Source: an uncultured Dorea sp. (GTDB lineage Bacteria; Bacillota; Clostridia; Lachnospirales; Lachnospiraceae). From it: a DNA stretch of 64,000 nt. The notes beneath the pieces are model-generated. The model saw only the letters and a program-made list of their open reading frames with translations, ran no database searches and had not been told where the DNA came from. The stretch spans positions 186,001 through 250,000 of the forward strand of contig CAJTYU010000001.1 in NCBI GenBank assembly GCA_910584095.1, written 5' to 3'. Made by a program: the position numbers and the translations under genes. Position 1 is the first letter of the stretch; each line of letters starts with the position of its first letter. This document shows positions 43,399 to 51,664 of the stretch, one piece after another.

Positions 43399-44763
43399 TT
43401 ATTCTTCTGCAGTCCAGCCCATCCGTACAGCGGCTTCCTGCTCTTCCTTCTTCTGGGCTTTGAAATAGAACGCTGCCAATGCGATAAACGCCGCCAGTAC
43501 TCCAAAACCAACAAAGTTTCCTCTCAATACTTCCACGATCATCCAGCGGATCTCGGCAATATCCATTCCCCACCACGCAAGCTGCTGTCCTTCTACAAGG
43601 ATATCTGCGGAGCCCGTAGATATGGCCAATTCTGTCAGCATCGGCGCAAAATCAGACGCAGACCAGCAGAGAATCGGAACCATGATCCATGAAGTAACGA
43701 TCATCTTCAGCATATTGCCCTTGCATGCTACAAAAGCTGCCGCGCAGACGCATACATTCATCAGATTGCCAAACGGAAGCGTAGTATTTCCCGGCAGAAC
43801 CATCGCAACAATCAGCGCAACCGGAATCGTAAAGATAATAGCGACCCATATCTCCGGGTTTCCCGCAAGAATCGGCCAGTCCAGACCAATTACCATCTCT
43901 CTTCCCGGGAATTTCTTCTTAATAAATTCATTTGCCGCATCGGAAATCGGCGTAAGCGCCGTCATAAACAGCTTGGAAACCATTGGGAACAGCGTAAGCG
44001 CGGTACCTGCCTGAACGCCTGTCAGCAGCGCGCCGATTCCCTGTCCTCCAACTAAACCAACAATCGTTCCGACAATAAACCCGAGCACATGATTTTCTCC
44101 AAAAATACCAATCTTCTGCTTTAAGGTCTGTGCATTCAGTTCATTCCTAAAGAACGGTATCTTGTCCAAAAGCTTTGCAAATGGATAGAAGAAAATGTTG
44201 CTTAGAAACATAGGATGAGGCATCGCCACGCCCGGAACCCCCGTCAGTTCCGTAATCTGGTTTTTGGTCGCATCTGCGTTCTTTAACTCCAAAACAATCT
44301 GGACGATCGCAACTGCAAAACCTATAATAGAATTTCCTGTAACGGAGGATACAATAAACGCGGTAAATATCTTATTCGCAACGTTCCACATATCCACATT
44401 CAGCGTTTTTGTCAGACCCATGATCAGCATCAGCACATTAATGCCAATCTGAACCGGGAACATTACGAACGCATATTTCCATGACCAGCACAGCCCCAGA
44501 GCAGGAGCCCACCCCATATCCAGCGCGGTAAGCTGTACGCCTGTATTTTCCACAAAACTCTGCGCCGCAACGCCTACGGTCTCGCTCATGTAACTGATAA
44601 CCAAACTAATGCCCGTTAAGGCAACGCCCAGCGTCAGGCCTGCTGAAACTGCTTTCCCCGGCTTTAAGCCTACGACAAGGCCGATAATAAAAATAACGAT
44701 CGGCAGAAATACTGCCGCGCCCATATCTAGAATACTTTGAAATATAATCTGTAATGCTTCCAT
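43399..44763 (-). CDS. PTS galactitol-type permease, EIIC component
   Basis: A 454-residue integral membrane protein of the Gat family (GatC of E. coli is about the same length). It has the N-terminal MGAAVFLPIVIFIIGLVVGL, MGWAPALGLCWSWKYAFVMF and the GIGALLTGVQAGTALTLFPM loop, with a dozen or so hydrophobic segments. It translocates and presents a polyol or sugar for phosphorylation by EIIB. It has GAAAGGA upstream and follows IIB by 51 bases. The substrate is not necessarily galactitol: this family also handles ribitol, D-arabitol and pentitols. Confidence 0.9.
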   Translation of the reverse strand: MEALQIIFQSILDMGAAVFLPIVIFIIGLVVGLKPGKAVSAGLTLGVALTGISLVISYMSETVGVAAQSFVENTGVQLTALDMGWAPALGLCWSWKYAFVMFPVQIGINVLMLIMGLTKTLNVDMWNVANKIFTAFIVSSVTGNSIIGFAVAIVQIVLELKNADATKNQITELTGVPGVAMPHPMFLSNIFFYPFAKLLDKIPFFRNELNAQTLKQKIGIFGENHVLGFIVGTIVGLVGGQGIGALLTGVQAGTALTLFPMVSKLFMTALTPISDAANEFIKKKFPGREMVIGLDWPILAGNPEIWVAIIFTIPVALIVAMVLPGNTTLPFGNLMNVCVCAAAFVACKGNMLKMIVTSWIMVPILCWSASDFAPMLTELAISTGSADILVEGQQLAWWGMDIAEIRWMIVEVLRGNFVGFGVLAAFIALAAFYFKAQKKEEQEAAVRMGWTAEE

Positions 44764-44814
44764 CTTCTCTATTCCTTTCTTTTTCTTATGCTTGTTTCGT
44801 AAAGCCCTCCTGCT

Positions 44815-45108
44815 TTACAGTCCTAAAAGCTCAACAATCTGCTGTATTGCCTGATCTGCGCCGATTCCCGTCAGAAATGGAATCCCGCTTACCGTCGGAA
44901 TGGGATATTCCTGCTGTCCTCTGGCCATCGGCGTAACAGAAACATACAGATCCGCATTATTAATAAACATATCTAAAGATTTAATATCCACCGCCTCTGC
45001 TTTTGCCTTTCCTGACAGTCCCATATCTTCCAGCCGTCCGTTGATCTTAGTGGCTGTCGTCGCTGATGTTGCGATTCCGCCTCCACATGCCACAATAATT
45101 GTTTTCAT
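44815..45108 (-). CDS. PTS galactitol-type EIIB component
   Basis: A 97-residue cytosolic phosphotransfer protein. The phosphocysteine is Cys8 in IIVACGGGIATSATTATKI, the Gat/lactose-type P-loop. The ATG at 45108 is chosen because the motif then begins at the N-terminus as in other family members; the upstream extension to 45162 is atypical. It is the first gene of the minus-strand operon and lies about 70 bases from the predicted start site of the sigma-54 promoter at 45188-45205. Confidence 0.9.
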   Translation of the reverse strand: MKTIIVACGGGIATSATTATKINGRLEDMGLSGKAKAEAVDIKSLDMFINNADLYVSVTPMARGQQEYPIPTVSGIPFLTGIGADQAIQQIVELLGL

Positions 45109-45187
45109 ACCCTCTTTTGTCTCCTTTCTATGTATTGATCCCAAACTATCCTTGCCGGACAAGTTTGGTCCTGTTATCTAATTATTA

Positions 45188-45205
45188 CAGCAAATTACAT
45201 GCCAA
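45188..45205 (-). promoter_or_regulatory. Sigma-54 (-24/-12) promoter of the PTS/DhaKL operon
   Basis: On the minus strand the sequence is TTGGCATG-TAAT-TTGCTG, with the invariant GG and GC exactly 10 bases apart. It points to the IIB gene. rpoN and a GAFTGA-bearing activator are in the same window, which supports function. Confidence 0.82.
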
Positions 45206-45255
45206 TTTTCTGTATAACCTGAAAATTCCTCATTTCAAGGCGTTTCCGACCGCAT

Positions 45256-45310
45256 ATACACTATTTTTTCCATACAATTCCATGGCCGGATAGTGTTTAA
45301 TTAGTGTATG
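45256..45310. promoter_or_regulatory. Probable upstream activating sites shared by the two sigma-54 promoters
   Basis: Between the divergent promoters lie ATACACTAT (45256-45264), ATAGTGT (45290-45296) and TAGTGTATG (45302-45310). The first is an inverted match to the others. TAGTGT is repeated directly 11 bases apart. About 50-130 bases separate these from each promoter, a good distance for an enhancer-binding protein. They are the likely targets of the HTH domain of the 45974-48799 product; binding is inferred. Confidence 0.5.
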
Positions 45311-45382
45311 ATGATAAATAGATTACAGATGTCCTATGCTATAATATCTAAAATATCCGTTTTGTTTTACTGCGCACACTTT

Positions 45383-45400
45383 TTGGCATGATTTTTGCTG
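45383..45400 (+). promoter_or_regulatory. Sigma-54 (-24/-12) promoter of the PTS IIA-regulator operon
   Basis: TTGGCATG-ATTT-TTGCTG on the plus strand has GG and GC 10 bases apart and is nearly identical to the divergent site at 45188-45205. The predicted start site is about 68 bases before the IIA ATG at 45478. It implies that the activator gene is itself sigma-54 dependent. Confidence 0.82.
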
Positions 45401-45477
45401 TTTATTTTTATTATTAGGAACATAACTGTGTGCCATACACTTTTGTTTCAAAATAAGATATGAAAAAGGAGACTATA

Positions 45478-45957
45478 ATGGACAAGTTTAAAATTGAAGA
45501 TTTACTGGACGAAGATTTAATTCTTATGAATGTGAAAGCGGCTGATTCCGAAAGCCTTCTTCACTCCCTTTCGGATGAACTGCAGACGAGGGGATACGTA
45601 AAACCGGGATATGCCGACGCCGTAATCCGAAGGGAGCGTATCTATCCCACCGGACTTCCTACTAATATTATGAAGGTTGCAGTTCCCCATGCGATGGAAC
45701 GCGACTATGTATTAGAACCCCGGGTACTCGTAGCCGTTCTGGACCAACCTGTTGCTTTCAAAGAAATGGGAGACGGCGTGCGGGACGTAATGGTAAATAT
45801 CGTATTCCTGCTGGCCGTCTGCGGCTCTAACGACCAGCTTACCATCCTGCAGAAAATCGTCGGCATGTTCTCCGACACCGATATCATGGCAGATATCAAA
45901 CATGCTGAAACCAAAACCGCCCTGCATCAGATCCTGAAAAAACACTTATCCGACTGA
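45478..45957 (+). CDS. PTS EIIA component, fructose/galactitol type
   Basis: A 159-residue EIIA of the fructose-mannitol superfamily. The phosphorylated His is His71 in VAVPHAMERDYV, and the motif MVNIVFLLAVCGSNDQLTIL marks the second half. It receives phosphate from HPr and passes it to the EIIB at 44815. ATG 45478 has AAGGAG 6 bases upstream. Its gene stands apart from IIB and IIC, paired instead with the activator 16 bases downstream, which is phosphorylated by the same system. GatA-type function is likely. Confidence 0.9.
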   Translation: MDKFKIEDLLDEDLILMNVKAADSESLLHSLSDELQTRGYVKPGYADAVIRRERIYPTGLPTNIMKVAVPHAMERDYVLEPRVLVAVLDQPVAFKEMGDGVRDVMVNIVFLLAVCGSNDQLTILQKIVGMFSDTDIMADIKHAETKTALHQILKKHLSD

Positions 45958-45973
45958 AAGGTTAATAACTGAT

Positions 45974-48799
45974 ATGAATGAAGCTAAAATATTTGAATAT
46001 ATTCTGCAGAATATTGATGAACACAAATTAACGGAAATGCTGGCAAACCGCCGGCTTTGTGGCATAACCGCCTCAGATATTGAAGCGCAATTTCATATAA
46101 ACCGCGCAAATGCCAGCGCATACCTTAACAAACTTGTTTCCCATAAATTGCTGATAAAGATCGACAGCCGGCCCGTCCACTTTTTTCCCGCGGATCTGGT
46201 GCGTCCATACATTTTAAAAAGTGATTTCAAATCCACCTATACCATAGATGAATTTTTCGAAGCCGCCGCCCCCGCCGTCGATCGGAATACGGCGGATGCC
46301 TTTGACGGACTAATCGGCCATGGCGGCAGTCTCAGAACACAGATAGAAAAAGCAAAGGCGGCAATTATCTATCCGCCCAACGGACTGCACACGCTCCTGA
46401 TTGGGGAAAGCGGAACCGGGAAGACTCTGTTCGCCCATACTATGTACAGCTATGGGCTGGAAACCTTAAAAAAGAAAAAGAAGGACTTTCCTTTCGTTGA
46501 ATTTAACTGTTCCGACTACTACCATAACCCCCAGCTTCTGATGTCCCATCTCTTTGGACATGTAAAAGGGGCTTTCACCGGCGCCGTTTCAGACAGCCCG
46601 GGTCTGGTGGAGCAGGCAAACGGCGGCATTCTCTTTCTGGATGAAATCCACCGTCTTCCTCCGGAAGGGCAGGAGCTTCTCTTTTACCTGATGGATACCG
46701 GCTGCTACCGGAAGCTTGGGGAATCCTCCAATATGCGCCGGGCGTCCTTACGCATTATCGGCGCAACTACAGAGAACCCCAGAAATGTCCTTCTTAAAAC
46801 ATTTATGCGCAGGATTCCCCTTACGATTACTTTGCCTCCCTACCGGGAAAAGGATATTGAAGAAAAGCTCGCCATTATCGAGCATATCTTTGTCCGGGAA
46901 GCCAGCGCAACCCTGAAATCCTATGTGGTAAACACCCGGATCGTGAAAGCTTTGTGCGCCTATCCCTTTACGGAAAACATCGGCCAGCTTTCTTCTGAAA
47001 TCAAAGTCCTGTGCGCAAGGTCCTACCTGAACAATACCAGCAGCCTTGAGGAACTCATGGTTTCCTTTGATCTGCTGTCCCCTTCCATTAAGGATTACTA
47101 TTACCAGAATGTATCCGGGAACGCCCTGTCATTTCCCAGCCGGTATGAAACCAAATATACGATTTATTCTGCCGACAGCAAGCCCTGCCACTCGAATAAA
47201 TATTACGATGAAGCAGCCTACCGCGACCTTATGAAACGAATTGACACGTATTCTTCCATGGGCTATTCCAGCCAGCAGATGAATGAGGAACTGTCTTCTG
47301 ATATTCAGGCGTACTGTGATAACATCCTGAAGCGTTATTACAATCAGAATCTCCACAAAGAAGAGCTTTATAAGATTGTAGGGCGGGAAATCGTTGATTT
47401 TGCCACAGATGCGGCACAGGAAACCTTTGCCGGACTCGGCCTTGAGATGAATCAGAAAAACATACTGGTTCTTTCCTTCCATTTCAAATTCCTGCTGGAA
47501 AGAATGGCGTCGCGCAAAGGGATTACCGAAAAAGAAATTTCTACGCTGAAACAGACCGCATCGAAAGAAATCGAAACGGCACGAATCATCCTTTCCCGGT
47601 TTGAACGCCATTTCGGAATCCGGATTTCCAGCGACGAGGAATATCTGGTTGCCCTGATCCTCTCCAACATGCACGCCGCTCCCTATCAGGAACTGCCCGG
47701 CCTTATTATCGTGGCGCATGGGGCGAGCACCGCCTCCAGCATCGCCAATGTCTGCAACCGGCTGATGGAATGCACGCTTGTCAAAGCAGTTGACGTCCCT
47801 CTGGAACAGAGCATTCCGGACACCTACCAGAATGTCCTTCGGGAGGTCATCACTTCCAGTCCCACAAAAGGCGCGCTTCTTCTGGTGGATATGGGTTCTC
47901 TTACCACCTTTGATGAAAAGCTAACGTTAGAAACCGGAATCCCGGTCCGCGCGATTCCCAATGTAACTACGCTGATGGCGCTGGACATTACCCGCACCCT
48001 GCTCAGCAGAGACGCGAATATTAATACGGTATACAACAGTTATATGGTAAATAAGCCGACGGAACTTCCCTGCAACAAACCTGCCATGAAAGAGCCTGCT
48101 ATTCTGACTATGTGCGCATCCGGCCTTGGCACAAGCGTCGCCTTTCAGGCAATGATCGAGCAGGAACTGCACGAACACAATATCCTTGGGATTCAGGTAC
48201 TGGCCGTTTCCCTGTCGGATATCAGCAGCCATTCGCCGGAATACCAGGCAATCTGCGACAAGTTCTGGCTTCTGGCATGCGTAGGAAATATGGAAGTTCC
48301 CATAGATATCCCGTTTTTCCATATTTCCACCCTGATCTCTCCCACGGGAAAACAATACTTTATTGATTTTCTGGAAAACGCCATGAAACAGGCCGCCGCA
48401 CAGCCGCCTGCTGCCAAACAGCCAGAAACCATACAGGAGGAATGCTTAAAATTCCTTTCCGAAAATGTAATGTATTTAAATCCTTCCGCCTCTGTTCGGT
48501 ATTCCGACCAGTTTTTGTCTGCATTGAACCTGCCGCAGATTACTGAAAACAGGGCGCTTCATCTTTCGCTCCTGCTTCACCTGGGATTTATGCTGGAGCG
48601 CTGTATCTGCAGCAAAGAGGTGGTGTTCGATCAGGAAAAAGAATATATGAAAAAGCATGAATTCCTTTTCCTGCTGCTGAAAGAACACATCGGCATACTG
48701 GCAGAACCCTTTAACGTATCGGTAAACGACGCAGAATTATGCTATATTATATTATCCATTGTTCAAAATCCTAACGGGGATACAAAATCCTCCACTTAA
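45974..48799 (+). CDS. LevR-type sigma-54 activator with PTS regulation domains
   Basis: A 941-residue enhancer-binding protein. In order: an N-terminal winged HTH (residues of about 1-75, INRANASAYLNKLV); an AAA+ domain with Walker A GESGTGKT near 144 and the sigma-54 contact loop GAFTGA near 199; a PRD domain (about 430-560); an EIIA-Man-like domain with His582 in IIVAHGASTAS; an EIIB-Gat-like domain with Cys714 in MCASGLGTS; and a last PRD (about 830-930). HPr and EII phosphorylation of the PRDs would set its activity. It likely activates both -24/-12 promoters. The specificity follows the adjacent Gat-type PTS. Confidence 0.95.
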   Translation: MNEAKIFEYILQNIDEHKLTEMLANRRLCGITASDIEAQFHINRANASAYLNKLVSHKLLIKIDSRPVHFFPADLVRPYILKSDFKSTYTIDEFFEAAAPAVDRNTADAFDGLIGHGGSLRTQIEKAKAAIIYPPNGLHTLLIGESGTGKTLFAHTMYSYGLETLKKKKKDFPFVEFNCSDYYHNPQLLMSHLFGHVKGAFTGAVSDSPGLVEQANGGILFLDEIHRLPPEGQELLFYLMDTGCYRKLGESSNMRRASLRIIGATTENPRNVLLKTFMRRIPLTITLPPYREKDIEEKLAIIEHIFVREASATLKSYVVNTRIVKALCAYPFTENIGQLSSEIKVLCARSYLNNTSSLEELMVSFDLLSPSIKDYYYQNVSGNALSFPSRYETKYTIYSADSKPCHSNKYYDEAAYRDLMKRIDTYSSMGYSSQQMNEELSSDIQAYCDNILKRYYNQNLHKEELYKIVGREIVDFATDAAQETFAGLGLEMNQKNILVLSFHFKFLLERMASRKGITEKEISTLKQTASKEIETARIILSRFERHFGIRISSDEEYLVALILSNMHAAPYQELPGLIIVAHGASTASSIANVCNRLMECTLVKAVDVPLEQSIPDTYQNVLREVITSSPTKGALLLVDMGSLTTFDEKLTLETGIPVRAIPNVTTLMALDITRTLLSRDANINTVYNSYMVNKPTELPCNKPAMKEPAILTMCASGLGTSVAFQAMIEQELHEHNILGIQVLAVSLSDISSHSPEYQAICDKFWLLACVGNMEVPIDIPFFHISTLISPTGKQYFIDFLENAMKQAAAQPPAAKQPETIQEECLKFLSENVMYLNPSASVRYSDQFLSALNLPQITENRALHLSLLLHLGFMLERCICSKEVVFDQEKEYMKKHEFLFLLLKEHIGILAEPFNVSVNDAELCYIILSIVQNPNGDTKSST

Positions 48800-48864
48800 A
48801 CCGGCAAGTATGATTTTCTCTCCAACCGTGTATACTATCTTTGAATGGAAGGAGGCAGACTGCA

Positions 48865-49023
48865 ATGAAAAAATATTTATGCGAACCATGCGGCTATATA
48901 TATGACCCGGAGCTGGGAGACCCTGACGGCGGCATCGCGCCCGGCACCGCCTTTGAAGATATCCCCGACGACTGGGTATGCCCCATCTGCGGATTGGGAA
49001 AAGAGGTTTTTGTAGAAATGTAA
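48865..49023 (+). CDS. Rubredoxin
   Basis: A 52-residue cytosolic electron carrier with one iron held by Cys6, Cys9, Cys39 and Cys42 (CEPCG and CPICG). The conserved YIYDPELGDPDGGI and DIPDDWVC stretches are intact. The ATG at 48865 has AAGGAGG 9 bases upstream. A TATACT lies at 48831-48836, so it may have its own promoter rather than depend on the activator gene that ends 65 bases upstream. In anaerobes rubredoxin serves oxygen and peroxide detoxification; the partner is not encoded here. Confidence 0.95.
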   Translation: MKKYLCEPCGYIYDPELGDPDGGIAPGTAFEDIPDDWVCPICGLGKEVFVEM

Positions 49024-49042
49024 TAAAGAATATCATAAAATG

Positions 49043-49072
49043 ATCGGCAGCGGATCTATTTCCTCTGCCGAT
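49043..49072. terminator. Hairpin between rubredoxin and the convergent symporter gene
   Basis: The stem ATCGGCAG / CTGCCGAT (8 bases, 14-base loop) lies between two converging genes. T tracts are poor, so its terminator role is probable by position rather than by sequence. Confidence 0.4.
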
Positions 49073-49088
49073 GACCTATTCTTACCAT

Positions 49089-50498
49089 CTATTTCCACAC
49101 GGTATCCTTCACACCGATATTTTCTCCCTTAAATACAGGCTTCTTGCCTTCCCTTTTCTGGCTCTCGTAATCCTTCAGCGCTTTAAGCGCGGTTCCATTT
49201 AACAGGAAAATCGCTATAATATTCACAATCGCCATAGCTCCCATCGTAATATCCGCAATATTCCACACCAGCCCAAAGTCCGCCTGAGCCCCGAGAAATA
49301 CCGCCGCGCAGCAGGTTATGCGGAACACATTCAGAAGAAGCCCGCTGTCCTTTATAAACAGGATATTCGATTCTGCATAAAAATAATTTCCGATCAGGCT
49401 GCTGAAAGCAAAGGCAAATATGGAAAAAGTAATAAAATAGATCCCCCACGTGCCTACGTTCGCCTGAATCGCCGCCTGTACATACGGAATCCCGTCCAGC
49501 ACGCCGCTCTCTCCCTGAACGCCGGATACCAGAAGCATCATAGCCGTACTGGAGCAGATCAGCAGCGTATCGATAAATACGGAGATTACCTGTACAAGCC
49601 CCTGCGTTACCGGGTGGTCTACATCTGCGGAGGCCGAAGCATTGGGCGCGCTTCCCATACCGGCCTCGTTGGAAAACAACCCGCGCTTGATACCAATGAC
49701 TACGGCGCTTCCCGCCATGCCTCCCGCCATTGCCCGGAAGTTAAAAGCGTTCTCAAATATCACGCCAAATACCTGGGGGAGCTCCGCCGCATGGGTAACC
49801 ATCGTGATAATTCCAATCAAAATATAAAAACATGCCATAACCGGAACGATCACAGATGTGATAAATCCGATTCGATGAACGCCGCCCCATATAACCAGTC
49901 CTGTAAGCACCGCCAGTATCAGTCCTACCAGCATCGGAATCTTAGTCTGCGTATAATTCGGAATATAGTACTGCAGAGACGAGGACATATTATAGGACTG
50001 CAGTCCGTTGAACCCATATGCGAAACAAATGATCAAAAGTACTGAAAACAGTACGCCCATCCATCGTTTCCCCAAAGCCTTCTCCATGTAATAGGAAGGG
50101 CCTCCCCGGAATACTCCGTCCTTTTTAATCTTATAGATCTGTGCAAGGGTACTCTCGATAAACGCAGACGCTCCTCCCAGAACCGCCATCAGCCACATCC
50201 AGAATACCGCTCCCGGTCCCCCGGCCGCGATAGCTGTCGCAATACCGGCGATATTGCCGGTTCCTACCCGGGATGCCGTTGAAATCATCAGCGCCTGAAA
50301 GGACGATACCTTCTTCTTTCCGTCCTCCCCGACCTCATCCGACCTCTCCATCATCGATTTCAGCCCATCCTTTAGGAGACGCAGCTGAACCATTCTGGTC
50401 CTTACCGTAAAAAATATTCCTGCCGCCGCCAACATAATGATCAGGATGTAAGTATACATCACATCGTTGATCTTTGAAAGTATGTCGTTGATACCCAT
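49089..50498 (-). CDS. Alanine/glycine:sodium symporter (AGCS family)
   Basis: A 469-residue membrane protein with about eleven helices. It has the AGCS signatures GTGNIAGIATAIAAGGPGAVFWMW near residue 75 (given here by position: the GNIAG loop), GGPSYYMEKALG, KRGLFSNEAGMGSAPNASA near 270 and FAFSSLIGNYFYAESN. The family imports alanine or glycine with Na+. GGAGGAAAAG precedes the ATG. A TATACT at 50560-50565 on the minus strand is a likely -10, and a small ATGCCG/CGGCAT hairpin lies in the leader. No glycine riboswitch is visible: the leader is too short. Confidence 0.92.
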   Translation of the reverse strand: MGINDILSKINDVMYTYILIIMLAAAGIFFTVRTRMVQLRLLKDGLKSMMERSDEVGEDGKKKVSSFQALMISTASRVGTGNIAGIATAIAAGGPGAVFWMWLMAVLGGASAFIESTLAQIYKIKKDGVFRGGPSYYMEKALGKRWMGVLFSVLLIICFAYGFNGLQSYNMSSSLQYYIPNYTQTKIPMLVGLILAVLTGLVIWGGVHRIGFITSVIVPVMACFYILIGIITMVTHAAELPQVFGVIFENAFNFRAMAGGMAGSAVVIGIKRGLFSNEAGMGSAPNASASADVDHPVTQGLVQVISVFIDTLLICSSTAMMLLVSGVQGESGVLDGIPYVQAAIQANVGTWGIYFITFSIFAFAFSSLIGNYFYAESNILFIKDSGLLLNVFRITCCAAVFLGAQADFGLVWNIADITMGAMAIVNIIAIFLLNGTALKALKDYESQKREGKKPVFKGENIGVKDTVWK

Positions 50499-50688
50499 CT
50501 TTTCCTCCTCTTTTGAATGCCGTCCGAGTCCGCGGCATCACCTTTTATTCATAGAGTTCAGTATATCATAAAAGGAACCATTTTCACACAAAAACTTAAG
50601 CGGTTTCCAAGTTCTCGCCCCTCACTCCTGAATCATGTTTTCACGTAATGCGCAGTTTAGCGCATTCCTGACCTATAAACAGCAACGC

Positions 50689-50717
50689 TTGACATTCCAT
50701 GGCGAACTTGTTAAGAT
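50689..50717 (+). promoter_or_regulatory. Strong sigma-A promoter with structured leader for the ArsP_2-type gene
   Basis: TTGACA at 50689-50694 and TAAGAT at 50712-50717 are 17 bases apart. The roughly 100-base leader contains a hairpin of ATTACTATTCAT (50725-50736) with ATGAACAGTAACT (50764-50776), one mismatch. It does not match the yybP-ykoY manganese riboswitch as I know it. The remaining gap from 50499 holds the divergent symporter leader. Confidence 0.6.
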
Positions 50718-50824
50718 AGTTGTCATTACTATTCATGACTTTGCGAAGGTTGTTGTAAACGGAATGAACAGTAACTAGTTTTCATACTCGCAAAACCACG
50801 ATGATTATAAAGAGGCGGATATCT

Positions 50825-51664
50825 ATGAATATATTCTCGGACGTGCTTTTAGACACTATTCTGGACAGCGTACGCATGCTGCCCTTCCTATTCGCGGCAT
50901 TTCTCCTGTTAGAAGCGCTGGAACACTACTCCACAGCATTTGTAAATAAAACCCTCGGCAGACTGAACAAGGCCGGCCCCATTGCAGGCGCTCTCTTCGG
51001 CTGCGTACCCCAGTGCGGATTCTCTGTTCTGGCTGCCAATCTATATTCCGGAGGAGTCATTTCTCTCGGAACGCTCCTTGCCGTTTTTCTGTCAACCTCA
51101 GATGAAGCTGTTATCATCCTGCTGGGACAGCCAGACAAGGGAGCTATTATCTGGCGGCTGTTAGCCGTCAAGCTTATCATCGCTATAGCCGCCGGTTATA
51201 TTACCGATCTTCTTATTGCCGGCAGCATCACTTCCGCCAAGCACATCCATGATCTGTGCGGCCGCTGTGGGTGCCATAACCACCGTGGGATCCTAAAACC
51301 TGCGCTGAACCACACCCTAAAACTATTTGGATACATTTTTATATTTTCCAGCGTATTAAACCTGCTGACTGCCCTGACAGGCATAGATACGGTTTCCACC
51401 TTTTTATTAAACGGAAGCGTCTTTCAGCCTTTCTTAACCGCAGTAATCGGATTCATCCCGAACTGCGCCGCTTCCGTACTGCTTACGGAGCTGTATTTAA
51501 GCGGAGCCATCTCCTTTGCGGCAGTCATTTCCGGCCTTTGTACGAATGCGGGCATGGGACTGATCATCCTGTTCAAGGTAAATAAAAACTATAAAGAGAA
51601 TCTGTCCATTACGGGCCTTCTGTATCTCACCGCCGCCGCTGCCGGGATGATACTTTCTATTTAA
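50825..51664 (+). CDS. Putative metal/manganese exporter, ArsP_2-type membrane protein
   Basis: A 279-residue protein with eight to ten hydrophobic segments. It contains an internal repeat: FGCVPQCGFSVLAANLYSGG near residue 55 and IGFIPNCAASVLLTELYLSG near 210 are equivalent, giving two homologous halves with P-x-C motifs. A central loop has HIHDLCGRCGCHNHRG, a cysteine- and histidine-rich metal site. This is the pattern of the putative heavy-metal or manganese exporters of the ArsP_2 family (PF11449). ATG at 50825 has GAGGCGG upstream. The metal is unknown. Its 3' end overlaps a convergent frame at 51497-51664. Confidence 0.72.
   Translation: MNIFSDVLLDTILDSVRMLPFLFAAFLLLEALEHYSTAFVNKTLGRLNKAGPIAGALFGCVPQCGFSVLAANLYSGGVISLGTLLAVFLSTSDEAVIILLGQPDKGAIIWRLLAVKLIIAIAAGYITDLLIAGSITSAKHIHDLCGRCGCHNHRGILKPALNHTLKLFGYIFIFSSVLNLLTALTGIDTVSTFLLNGSVFQPFLTAVIGFIPNCAASVLLTELYLSGAISFAAVISGLCTNAGMGLIILFKVNKNYKENLSITGLLYLTAAAAGMILSI

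Noticed and set aside
43364..43514. N-terminal extension of the class II aldolase into the IIC gene
   Set aside because: The extra 50 residues are basic and overlap the IIC coding end; a proper ribosome binding site lies before the internal ATG at 43364.
51497..51664. Independent small gene antisense to the metal exporter end
   Set aside because: The codons have no family resemblance and simply continue the second frame of the broken LRR_5 gene.
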